DNA from: JANXVY01 sp034408685
GTDB lineage: Bacteria; Pseudomonadota; Alphaproteobacteria; Rhizobiales; Hyphomicrobiaceae
Assembly: GCA_034408685.1 (NCBI GenBank)
Contig: JAWXCP010000258.1
Span: forward strand, 1 to 11,713
Length of the DNA: 11,713 nt
Reading direction: 5' to 3'
The notes below the pieces were generated by a model. It saw nothing but the letters and a program-made list of their open reading frames with translations. It did no database searches and was not told where the DNA came from. Numbering within the stretch: the stretch's first letter is position 1; each line of letters starts with the position of its first letter. Positions 6,318 through 11,713 of this stretch are shown here, piece by piece. A program made the translations under genes and the position numbers.

Positions 6318-7577
6318 GGCCACCCGGCGCAAGATCAGTGACGCATTCGTGCCGCCGAACCCGAAAGAGTTGGACAGTACCGTATTGATTTCCCGCTGTA
6401 GTGGGCGGTGAGGCACAAGATCGATGACGGTTTCGATCGAAGGCGCGTGCAGATTGAGCGTCGCTGGCGCAATGTTGTCGCGAATGGCTAGAACCGAGAA
6501 CACCGCTTCCACAGCACCTGCGGCGCCCAAGAGGTGCCCCGTCGCAGATTTGGTCGATGACATGGTCAACTTGCCAGCGGCGTTACCGAACAACCGTTCG
6601 ACCGCACCGAGTTCGATTTCGTCGCCCATCGGCGTCGAGGTACCGTGGGCGTTGACATAGTCGATGTCGACGGGGCTAACGCCCGCCCGCTTCATTGCTG
6701 CCGACATGCACCGGAACGCGCCATCGCCATCTTCGGCTGGCGCGGTGATGTGGTAGGCATCGCCCGACATGCCGTAGCCAACAACCTCGGCATAGATGCG
6801 AGCGCCGCGGGCCTTCGCGCGTTCATATTCTTCGAGCACGACGATGCCGGCGCCTTCGCCCATCACGAACCCGTCACGATCCTTATCGTACGGGCGAGAT
6901 GCTTCGGTCGGCCGGTCGTTGTAACCCGTCGATAGGGCACGGCAGGCTGCGAACCCGGCCAGAGCCAAGCGGCATACCGGGCTCTCGGCGCCGCCAGCGA
7001 CCATCACGTCGGCGTCGCCGAACTGGATGATGCGCGCGGCATCGCCGATCGCGTGAGCACCCGTCGAGCAAGCGGTAACCACGGCGTGGTTTGGTCCGCG
7101 CAGCTTGTGTTTGATAGACACATACCCCGAGACGAGGTTGATCAAGCGCCCAGGAATGAAAAACGGACTGACCCGGCGCGGACCTTTTTCCTTCAACAAC
7201 AGCGCCGTCTCGGCGATCCCGTTGAGGCCGCCAATGCCGGATCCGATCAGCACGCCTGCGCGTTCCTGCTCGTCCCGGGTTTTGAACTCTAGCCCTGAGT
7301 CGTTGATCGCCTGGGTCGCGGCTGCCAGGCCGAACATGATAAAATCGTCGACCTTGCGCTGTTCTTTCGGCTCCATCCAGACGTCGGGATCGAACTTCCC
7401 GTCGGCCTCAGATCCACGCGGAACCATACAGGCAATCTGACAGCTCAGATCTTCCACGCCGATCTCGTCGACCCGCCGAGCGCCGCTCTGTCCTGCGATC
7501 AGATTTTGCCAGGAGGCCGTGACACCGCTGCCAAGTGGCGTGACGAGACCCAAGCCTGTGACGACGACGCGGCGCAT
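6315..7577 (-). CDS. fabF: 3-oxoacyl-[acyl-carrier-protein] synthase II
   Basis: A 420-residue beta-ketoacyl-ACP synthase. It condenses malonyl-ACP with an acyl-ACP in each fatty-acid elongation round. The Cys-His-His set is present: C170 (VTACSTGAH), H311 (NAHGTSTPMGD) and H347 (KSATGHLLGAAG), with K343, and the C-terminal SNSFGFGGTNASL (402-414). Length and the linked acpP favour FabF over FabB. The ATG at 7577 has AAGGGG about 7 nt upstream. It follows acpP by 177 nt, a spacing that holds a stem-loop and a short direct repeat, so its level may be set apart from acpP. The stop codon is the first triplet of a 14-bp tandem repeat array. The mltG gene that often follows fabF in related genomes is absent. 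Confidence 0.97.
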   Translation of the reverse strand: MRRVVVTGLGLVTPLGSGVTASWQNLIAGQSGARRVDEIGVEDLSCQIACMVPRGSEADGKFDPDVWMEPKEQRKVDDFIMFGLAAATQAINDSGLEFKTRDEQERAGVLIGSGIGGLNGIAETALLLKEKGPRRVSPFFIPGRLINLVSGYVSIKHKLRGPNHAVVTACSTGAHAIGDAARIIQFGDADVMVAGGAESPVCRLALAGFAACRALSTGYNDRPTEASRPYDKDRDGFVMGEGAGIVVLEEYERAKARGARIYAEVVGYGMSGDAYHITAPAEDGDGAFRCMSAAMKRAGVSPVDIDYVNAHGTSTPMGDEIELGAVERLFGNAAGKLTMSSTKSATGHLLGAAGAVEAVFSVLAIRDNIAPATLNLHAPSIETVIDLVPHRPLQREINTVLSNSFGFGGTNASLILRRVA

Positions 7578-7667
7578 GATGACCCCTTCGGCGAGACCAC
7601 ATCCCTAACGACGTACCCCCCGATCGCGCAGAACGCTATGACGGCTACGGGAACGCGACGCCAGACC

Positions 7668-7693
7668 TGTATCTGACCTAGTCTTGTATCTGA
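7668..7693. repeat. Direct repeat TGTATCTGA, two copies 17 bp apart
   Basis: TGTATCTGA occurs at 7668-7676 and again at 7685-7693 in the acpP-fabF gap, about 100 nt before the fabF start. On the minus strand both read TCAGATACA. Two equal 9-mers in a short gap could be a regulator site for fabF or chance; no known operator was recognised. Confidence 0.35.
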
Positions 7694-7720
7694 AACTGGC
7701 GCCTTGCTGACACGAAACGA

Positions 7721-7750
7721 TGGCGGCGCCATAAGATAGCCCCGCCGCCA
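7721..7750 (-). terminator. Stem-loop just after acpP, possible attenuator
   Basis: TGGCGGCG (7721-7728) pairs with CGCCGCCA (7743-7750), 8 bp around a 14-nt loop. On the minus strand it starts 5 nt after the acpP stop and is followed by TCGTTTCG, a weak T-run. It may stop part of the transcripts or protect the acpP mRNA end, fitting the much higher need for acyl carrier protein than for FabF. Confidence 0.4.
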
Positions 7751-7754
7751 GCCG

Positions 7755-8000
7755 TCAGGCTGCCGTCGATGCGTTCTTTTCGAGGAACTTCACGGCATCG
7801 CCAACCGTCAAGATATGCTCGGCGGCGTCGTCGGGGATCTCGCACCCGAACTCTTCCTCGAACGCCATCACGAGTTCAACCGTGTCGAGGCTGTCGGCGC
7901 CCAGATCGTCGATGAAACTAGCGTTGTCGGTTACCTTTTCGGCTTCTACGCCGAGATGCTCGACGACAATCTTCTTCACGCGCTCAGCGACGTCGCTCAT
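7755..8000 (-). CDS. acpP: Acyl carrier protein
   Basis: An 81-residue, strongly acidic four-helix protein. Holo-AcpP carries the growing acyl chain on a 4'-phosphopantetheine arm attached to S37 in the motif GADSLDTVEL, which is fully conserved here. The C-terminal ISDDDA-like loop appears as EIPDDAAEHILTVGD. The ATG at 8000 has AGGAA 7 nt upstream. It lies between fabG and fabF, as is common in proteobacteria, but is separated from fabG by a 404-nt gap, so it probably has its own promoter. A weak candidate on the minus strand is TAGACG, 17 nt, CTATCC, about 30 nt before the gene. Confidence 0.98.
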   Translation of the reverse strand: MSDVAERVKKIVVEHLGVEAEKVTDNASFIDDLGADSLDTVELVMAFEEEFGCEIPDDAAEHILTVGDAVKFLEKNASTAA

Positions 8001-8404
8001 GGGAATTCCTCGCGTTTTTCGGATAGTTGCACCGGCAGCTTACCGTCTACCAGTGTGGTTTGGTTTGATTCTCAGCGTCGGTACAATCTGTAGCCAGCGC
8101 CGTTTCTGTTGACATGGTCGCCGTGGTCCGGCGCCCCCGTACAATTTGGATATCCCCGTCTGACGCAGGTGGCCCGAGATCTTCGGTCAACCTGCTACTG
8201 TGGGCAAACGCTGCCATTGTACAGCGTTCCATCAATGCTGTGACCAAGTCGGCGCCGGTTGGATGCTGAACGCAACGCCGCAAGCGCTCGGCAGGTAACA
8301 CACTTCATTTGGCTTGGCCAGCGCACCAGAAGCTGGTTTTTTTCATGGCGCTGGGCATCCCGTCGCACCCGTTTGCCCGGCTTGTGAGAGGCAACGCCTA
8401 GGCG
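8001..8404. other. 404-bp fabG-acpP intergenic region, no convincing gene
   Basis: This gap is long for a fab cluster. It holds GTACAAT at 8081-8087 and 8139-8145 and its inverse ATTGTAC at 8216-8222. It also holds a plus-strand terminator-like hairpin (8325-8343), a 13-codon minus-strand ORF (8346-8305) and an 84-codon GTG-started minus ORF (8301-8047) without Shine-Dalgarno or recognisable domain. A perfect 12-bp palindrome, ACGCCTAGGCGT, runs over the fabG stop (8394-8405). Most likely it is the acpP promoter and leader. Confidence 0.6.
8325..8343 (+). terminator. Intrinsic-terminator-like hairpin with T-run, plus strand
   Basis: ACCAG (8325-8329) and CTGGT (8333-8337) flank AAG and run into a T-tract reaching 8343 (seven T in all from 8337). 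The hairpin is nested inside CCAGCGC (8318-8324) and GCGCTGG (8348-8354). All known genes nearby are on the minus strand, so there is no visible plus-strand transcript for it to end. The stem is short, so this may be fortuitous. Confidence 0.35.
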
Positions 8405-9148
8405 TCACACCATCGCCATGCCACCGTTGATGTGCAGCGTTTGGCCGGTCACGTACCCGCCCTCGTCGCTGGCCAGATACAGCGCGCCAGCTGCGATGTC
8501 GCGGACCGTTCCAAACCGCTTGGCCGGGATCATCTGGGAGATTTCGCCCTTCTGTTTGTCGTTGAGCACATCCGTCATGGCGGTCTTTATAAACCCCGGC
8601 GCGATACAATTGGCGGTGATTCCTCGCGACGCGACCTCGCGCGCGAGCGACTTGGTCATGCCGATCATACCGGCCTTGGCCGCGGCGTAGTTGCCCTGCC
8701 CAGGGTTGCCGAACACCGCCGAAACGGATGCGATGTTGATGATGCGGCCGAAGTCGGTCTTGTTGCGCATCATGTGGCGGCTTGCTGCCCGGCACAGCAT
8801 GAAGCTCGATGTAAGATTGACGGCGATGACGTCGTCCCACTGTTCGTCCTTCATGACCATCAACAGATTGTCCTTGGTCAACCCGGCATTGTTGACCAGG
8901 ATGTCGATCCGCCCGGCCTTCTCAACCGCCTGATCTACGAGTTTTTGAACCTGGACACGATCAGCCAGGTCGCACGGGATGGCGCTTGCCCGGCCACCGA
9001 GCTCGCCGACCAATCCGTCCAGCACATCGACCTTGCGCCCGGACAGGACCACTGACGCTCCAGCAGCGTGAAACGCGCGCGCGATGCCCTCGCCGATGCC
9101 ACCCGTTGCGCCGGTGACCAGAGCGTTTTTGCCTGTTAGATCAAACAT
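8405..9148 (-). CDS. fabG: 3-oxoacyl-[acyl-carrier-protein] reductase
   Basis: A 247-residue short-chain dehydrogenase/reductase. It reduces 3-oxoacyl-ACP to 3-hydroxyacyl-ACP with NADPH. Visible: the dinucleotide motif TGATGGIG (12-19), NNAG (86-89), N111, the catalytic S141, Y154 and K158 (YAAAK), the PGF motif (184-186), and the C-terminal HINGGMAMV typical of FabG. The ATG at 9148 is chosen because MFDLTGKNALVTG is the family N-terminus; the frame stays open for 43 more codons over the end of fabD and its spacer, which are not FabG-like. A purine-rich AAAGAGA lies about 8 nt upstream. It follows fabD by 61 nt and is probably in the same operon. Confidence 0.97.
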   Translation of the reverse strand: MFDLTGKNALVTGATGGIGEGIARAFHAAGASVVLSGRKVDVLDGLVGELGGRASAIPCDLADRVQVQKLVDQAVEKAGRIDILVNNAGLTKDNLLMVMKDEQWDDVIAVNLTSSFMLCRAASRHMMRNKTDFGRIINIASVSAVFGNPGQGNYAAAKAGMIGMTKSLAREVASRGITANCIAPGFIKTAMTDVLNDKQKGEISQMIPAKRFGTVRDIAAGALYLASDEGGYVTGQTLHINGGMAMV

Positions 9149-9209
9149 CGAACCGTCTCTTTCTCTACCATCCACGTGTTTTACGTTGCGGCTGTGCGCG
9201 AATTTCGCG

Positions 9210-10157
9210 TCACGCCAAGCGAAGCGTTCGGGCCGCAATGATATCGTCTGGCATACCAACGCTGATCGCGCGCACATTGGCGTCGATGCGTTTCACCAAG
9301 CCCGCCAGTACCTTACCGGTGCCGACCTCGACGATGTCCGTCACGCCACCGGCTGCCATCGCCAGCAAGCACTCACGCCAGCGCACGGTCCCCGTTACCT
9401 GCGAAACCAGAAGCCGTCGGATATCGGCCACGTCACCGGCGGCCTTGGCCGTGACGTTGGCGATCACCGGGACGGTCGGCGCGCGCATTTCGACGGTGGC
9501 CAGCGCGGCGGCCATCGCGTCGGCGGCCGGTTGCATGAGCGCACAATGGAACGGCGCTGAGACCGGCAGCATAACCGCGCGGCGCAGCCCGTGTGGCTTG
9601 CCGACCTCTTGAACGCGTTCGATCGCGCTTTTGTGGCCAGAGAGCACAACTTGGCCCGGATCGTTATCGTTGGCGACGTCGCAGACATCCCCTTGTGCCG
9701 CTTCGGCGGCGATGACGCGCGCCGTCGCGATATCAACGCCCAAAAGGGCTGCCATGGCACCCTGTCCGACCGGCACGGCCGCCTGCATCGCTTTCCCACG
9801 CAACCGCAAGAGCCGAGCCGTGTCGGCAAGCGAGAACGTACCGGCCGCTGCAAGGGCTGAATATTCGCCAAGCGAGTGGCCAGCGACGTAGCGGACATCC
9901 CGGGCAAGGTCGAAGCCCGCTTCGGTTTCGAGCACGCGCAAAGCTGCCATCGAAACCGCCATCAGCGATGGCTGAGCGTTCTCGGTCAGCGTCAGCGTCT
10001 CTTTAGGCCCGTCCCACATGATGGCTGACAGCTTTTCCCCGAGCGCGGCATCGACCTCGTCAAACACGGCTTTGGCGACAGGAAACCGGTCGGCAAGAGC
10101 TTTGCCCATGCCGACGTCCTGGCTGCCCTGTCCGGGAAATACGAATGCGATCGCCAT
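9210..10157 (-). CDS. fabD: Malonyl-CoA:acyl-carrier-protein transacylase
   Basis: A 315-residue protein, normal for FabD. It moves malonyl from CoA to AcpP, supplying the extender unit for fatty-acid synthesis. Visible: FVFPGQGSQ (5-13, oxyanion hole), the nucleophile S95 in GHSLGE (93-98), R120 for the malonyl carboxylate, H204 in APFH, and VEVGTGKVL (277-284). The ATG at 10157 is chosen since MAIAFVFPGQGSQ is the usual start; a 41-codon upstream extension is not conserved in character. No strong Shine-Dalgarno is seen. It is the first gene of the minus-strand fab set and diverges from the small plus-strand genes leading to rpsF. Confidence 0.97.
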   Translation of the reverse strand: MAIAFVFPGQGSQDVGMGKALADRFPVAKAVFDEVDAALGEKLSAIMWDGPKETLTLTENAQPSLMAVSMAALRVLETEAGFDLARDVRYVAGHSLGEYSALAAAGTFSLADTARLLRLRGKAMQAAVPVGQGAMAALLGVDIATARVIAAEAAQGDVCDVANDNDPGQVVLSGHKSAIERVQEVGKPHGLRRAVMLPVSAPFHCALMQPAADAMAAALATVEMRAPTVPVIANVTAKAAGDVADIRRLLVSQVTGTVRWRECLLAMAAGGVTDIVEVGTGKVLAGLVKRIDANVRAISVGMPDDIIAARTLRLA

Positions 10158-10439
10158 GGGTCGTCGAGGCCCCGAGAGTGAATGAACGGCATGTGACGGA
10201 TTTTGATCCGCTGGGTTTGATCTGTCGCGCTTTGGAGCCGCCACTGTCGATGTGTCAAGCGGGCGACCATCATGCCGCACTGCGAGGGAGTACTTGAACT
10301 TCCCATGGACTATCCCATTTATATCGAATTAGCCGTCCGGGCCCCTCTGGTAGCTACCGCATAAGCGGAGCTGCGATGTCGGACGCTGACACGTGGCACC
10401 TCCGTCCTGGCGGGCCACCTGAACAGAGTGGGATCTTAC
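10158..10439. promoter_or_regulatory. Divergent intergenic region between fabD and the small plus-strand genes
   Basis: On the minus strand a perfect TTGACA (10258-10253) is followed 17 nt later by CCAAAG (10235-10230), a poor -10, so this fabD promoter is only tentative. An AT-rich stretch at 10310-10330 contains TATAAA on the minus strand, another possible -10. A 7-bp direct repeat TTTGATC stands at 10202-10208 and 10216-10222. GGAG at 10367-10370 precedes an ATG at 10376 that opens a 64-codon ORF with no recognisable features. Confidence 0.35.
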
Positions 10440-10631
10440 ATGACGAATTCGCCATTTATGCTTCTGCACCGCCGCGCCTGGATCGACCGGCGCATTGCCG
10501 AACTCCATCGCAACTGCGGTGGCAGCAATTTAGCTCTGCTCCGACTTCGAGCGCTACGCCTCGCGGTTGAAAATCGGCTCCGCCGATTGGCTGCCTTACC
10601 ATTACCGATCCACCCGTCGAGCATCGCTTAA
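10440..10631 (+). CDS. Small helical-hairpin protein, DUF465/YdcH-like
   Basis: A 63-residue, very basic and leucine-rich product, beginning MTNSPFMLLHRRAWIDRR. Two helices can be read: about 5-26 (LLHRRAWIDRRIAELHR) and about 32-54 (LLRLRALRLAVENRLRRL), joined by CGGSN. The second helix pattern L-x-x-L-R-x-x-R-L-x-x-E-N-x-L resembles the DUF465 (YdcH) signature, whose role is unclear. The ATG at 10440 has the weak GTGGGA upstream; an in-frame GTG at 10428 is an alternative start. An overlapping ORF in another frame (10376-10570) has the better Shine-Dalgarno but no domain-like sequence. The stop lies 23 nt before the zinc-ribbon gene. The family match is by eye only. Confidence 0.5.
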   Translation: MTNSPFMLLHRRAWIDRRIAELHRNCGGSNLALLRLRALRLAVENRLRRLAALPLPIHPSSIA

Positions 10632-10654
10632 ACGACCCTTCTCCGGAGATAATG

Positions 10655-10951
10655 ATGTCTGTTTTGATGTGCCCCGTTTGTCGGGGCGTCATGCGCGAAG
10701 TCGTGCATCTTGGCGTGACAATCGATACGTGTACCAAGTGCCGAGGCGTATGGTTGGACCGAGGCGAACTCGAAAAAATAGCCGCCACGCTCACCGATCA
10801 ACAAGGCCGCAGTGGCTACTCACAAGCGTCCTACCGCGACGCCGATCGTCGTGGCGACGACGATGATGATGATGATGGTGATCGCCATCGACGTGGCGGC
10901 GACCCGCAGCAGAAACGAGGGATGGGCCGGTTCCTCGACTTTTTCGACTGA
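10655..10951 (+). CDS. zf-TFIIB-type zinc-ribbon protein with poly-aspartate tail
   Basis: A 98-residue protein. The zinc ribbon fills residues 5-41: CPVC (C6, C9) and CTKC (C26, C29), followed by RGVWLDRGELEKI, the mark of the bacterial zf-TFIIB family. The function of these small proteins is not established; nucleic acid or protein binding is the usual guess. After a polar linker come seven aspartates (D68-D74), coded by a GAC/GAT triplet run at 10856-10876, then RHRRGG and a conserved-looking end GMGRFLDFFD. Of two adjacent ATGs, the second (10655) sits 6 nt after GGAG (10645-10648), the first (10652) only 3 nt, so the second is preferred. That Shine-Dalgarno lies inside a 10-bp palindrome, TCTCCGGAGA (10640-10649). 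Confidence 0.85.
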   Translation: MSVLMCPVCRGVMREVVHLGVTIDTCTKCRGVWLDRGELEKIAATLTDQQGRSGYSQASYRDADRRGDDDDDDDGDRHRRGGDPQQKRGMGRFLDFFD

Positions 10952-11061
10952 CGCAATCTTCCCTCCATCGTCCCAGCGCCCGACGCGCGGCCCTCACTTG
11001 AAACGGGGCACGTTGGCGTGCGCTTCAGGCTCCACTCACCCTGACCATGCCGCCGCCATTC

Positions 11062-11105
11062 CCAACCCAAAACTCAACTTGAGCCAACCCAAAACGCAAC
11101 TTGAG
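11062..11105 (+). repeat. Two adjacent 22-bp repeats overlapping the rpsF promoter
   Basis: Bases 11062-11083 and 11084-11105 are the same 22-mer with one difference (T or G at the 13th base), joined without a gap. Each begins CCAACCCAAAAC and ends CAACTTGAG. The first copy holds the inverted repeat CTCAA-C-TTGAG (11073-11083). The end of the second copy forms the -35 box of the promoter next to it. Two full helical turns per unit would put both copies on one face of the DNA, as expected of an operator. Confidence 0.85.
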
Positions 11106-11128
11106 ATCGTGTGACGAACCTGTATAAG
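11101..11128 (+). promoter_or_regulatory. Candidate sigma70-type promoter of rpsF
   Basis: TTGAGA (11101-11106), a 16-nt spacer and TATAAG (11123-11128), the best plus-strand pair I found upstream of rpsF. Transcription would start near 11135, giving a leader of about 210 nt. Confidence 0.55.
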
Positions 11129-11348
11129 GGCTGCTTCATTCGCCCCAGTCGGAGGCTGAATGGGACCGGCTGCCGGCAGTTCCCCTGTCGGCAGTCGTTG
11201 TTTTGGCCAGGTTGCGTCCGCAGCTGAACCAGACCGTCCCGGTGTCTCCGCTCTTTCGAGTCGTTCCATCAAGAGCCTCCCACCCAATCTCGGGTCGCGG
11301 CTCAAGAGGGGCTATGCGCTGGGGCACCGTGGACATAAGGAGAGGCTC
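11129..11348 (+). other. Long rpsF leader with hairpin and an in-frame upstream start
   Basis: No separate gene is seen. GGAGG (11151-11155) precedes ATG at 11160, which is in frame with rpsF. No stop intervenes over 63 codons, and an in-frame TGA sits immediately before that ATG. GAGCCTC (11273-11279) can pair with GAGGCTC (11342-11348), covering the bases between the rpsF Shine-Dalgarno and its ATG. Known: S6 with S18 binds a leader motif of its own mRNA in many bacteria. I could not identify that motif here with certainty. Confidence 0.45.
11167..11204 (+). terminator. Attenuator-like hairpin in the rpsF leader
   Basis: Bases 11167-11175 (CGGCTGCCG) pair with 11189-11197 (CGGCAGTCG), nine pairs including one G-U, around a 13-nt loop. 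TTGTTTT follows (11198-11204). It lies about 30 nt after the predicted transcription start and 145 nt before rpsF, a position suited to premature termination or to a protein-binding leader structure. Confidence 0.4.
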
Positions 11349-11713
11349 ATGCCGTATTACGAGCATGTGTTCCTGGCGCGCCAGGACGTTTCGACCCAAC
11401 AGGTCGAGACCATGACAAAAGAATACCAAGGTATCGTCGAGGAACTCGGCGGTAAGGTCACCAAGTCCGAGTACTGGGGCCTCAAGACCCTGGCGTACAA
11501 AATCAAGAAGGCGCGCAAGGCGCATTATACCTTGTTCAACATCGATGCCCCACCGGCCGCAGTGGCCGAGATGGAGCGCCGGATGGGCATTTCCAACGAC
11601 GTTTTGCGCTTCCTGACCGTGAAGGTCGAAGAACTCGAAGCCGAACCGTCGGTCATGATGCGCAAGTCCGATCGCGATGATCGCGACGGCCCCGGCGGCG
11701 GATTTGGTGGCCC
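11349..11713 (+). CDS. rpsF: 30S ribosomal protein S6, 3' end outside the window
   Basis: 121 codons are in view and the frame is still open at the right edge. S6 binds the platform of the small ribosomal subunit as a pair with S18. MPYYEHVFLARQDVS matches the alphaproteobacterial S6 N-terminus; later YWGLKTLAYKIKKARKAHYTLFNID (residues 43-67) and NDVLRFLTVKVE (83-94) are family hallmarks. The tail is acidic and glycine-rich (SDRDDRDGPGGG), as in alphaproteobacterial S6. The start is set by AAGGAG (11337-11342), 6 nt before the ATG, and by family length. An upstream in-frame ATG at 11160 would add 63 residues not seen in S6. rpsR and rplI would be expected to follow outside the window. Confidence 0.97.
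   Translation, partial: MPYYEHVFLARQDVSTQQVETMTKEYQGIVEELGGKVTKSEYWGLKTLAYKIKKARKAHYTLFNIDAPPAAVAEMERRMGISNDVLRFLTVKVEELEAEPSVMMRKSDRDDRDGPGGGFGG

Noticed and set aside
8109..8145. Perfect TTGACA at 8109-8114 with TACAAT at 8140-8145 on the plus strand
   Set aside because: The spacer is 25 nt, far from the 16-18 nt a sigma70 promoter needs.
8047..8301. 84-codon minus-strand ORF in the fabG-acpP gap
   Set aside because: GTG start without Shine-Dalgarno, no recognisable motif, and it occupies where the acpP promoter should be.
9149..9277. Longer start for fabG adding 43 residues over the fabD end
   Set aside because: The added residues are unlike FabG, and MFDLTGKNALVTG is the normal family N-terminus.
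10791..11070. Minus-strand ORFs with a histidine run opposite the zinc-ribbon gene
   Set aside because: The histidines are only the reverse complement of the GAC/GAT aspartate tract.
11136..11525. 129-codon minus-strand ORF over rpsF
   Set aside because: Shadow of the rpsF frame, which is unmistakable on the plus strand.

Overview
The window looks like chromosomal DNA of an alphaproteobacterium, most likely of the Rhizobiales/Hyphomicrobiales. The grounds are high GC content, a fabD-fabG-acpP-fabF set divergent from rpsF, an aspartate/glutamate leucyltransferase (Bpt), and the C-terminal part of a giant coiled-coil protein of the apolipoprotein-like kind known from Rhizobiales. No mobile element, CRISPR array, tRNA or rRNA was recognised.

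Left part (1-5100), mostly envelope-related. The 3' end of a giant coiled-coil gene, which may be a relative of the Agrobacterium Growth Pole Ring protein, is followed 6 nt later by an enolase-superfamily dipeptide epimerase of the murein-peptide recycling type. Next comes a small secreted protein on the minus strand whose six C-terminal cysteines are spaced as a mirror image. A CAP/SCP-domain protein without a visible signal peptide diverges from it. A perfect GCAA-loop hairpin then separates the CAP gene from a convergent, secreted polysaccharide deacetylase.

Middle part (5300-10160), minus strand. In transcription order: fabD (malonyl-CoA:ACP transacylase), fabG (3-oxoacyl-ACP reductase), a 404-bp gap, acpP (acyl carrier protein), fabF (3-oxoacyl-ACP synthase II), a 14-bp tandem repeat array that begins at the fabF stop codon, then bpt (N-degron tagging) and the deacetylase. 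FabD loads malonyl units on AcpP, FabF condenses them and FabG reduces the product, so the four form one functional module. The mltG gene that often follows fabF in related genomes is not here.

Right part (10160-11713), plus strand. A small helical-hairpin ORF resembling DUF465/YdcH and a zf-TFIIB-type zinc-ribbon protein with a run of seven aspartates are followed by a good sigma70-type promoter. That promoter overlaps a perfectly adjacent 22-bp tandem repeat. Behind it lies a leader of about 210 nt before rpsF (ribosomal protein S6), which runs off the window. The leader holds a terminator-like hairpin and an upstream in-frame ATG with its own Shine-Dalgarno sequence, open all the way into rpsF.

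The points most worth a second look are the mirror-symmetric cysteine protein, the 11-residue repeats in the giant coiled-coil protein, the all-frame stop array behind fabF, and the rpsF control region.
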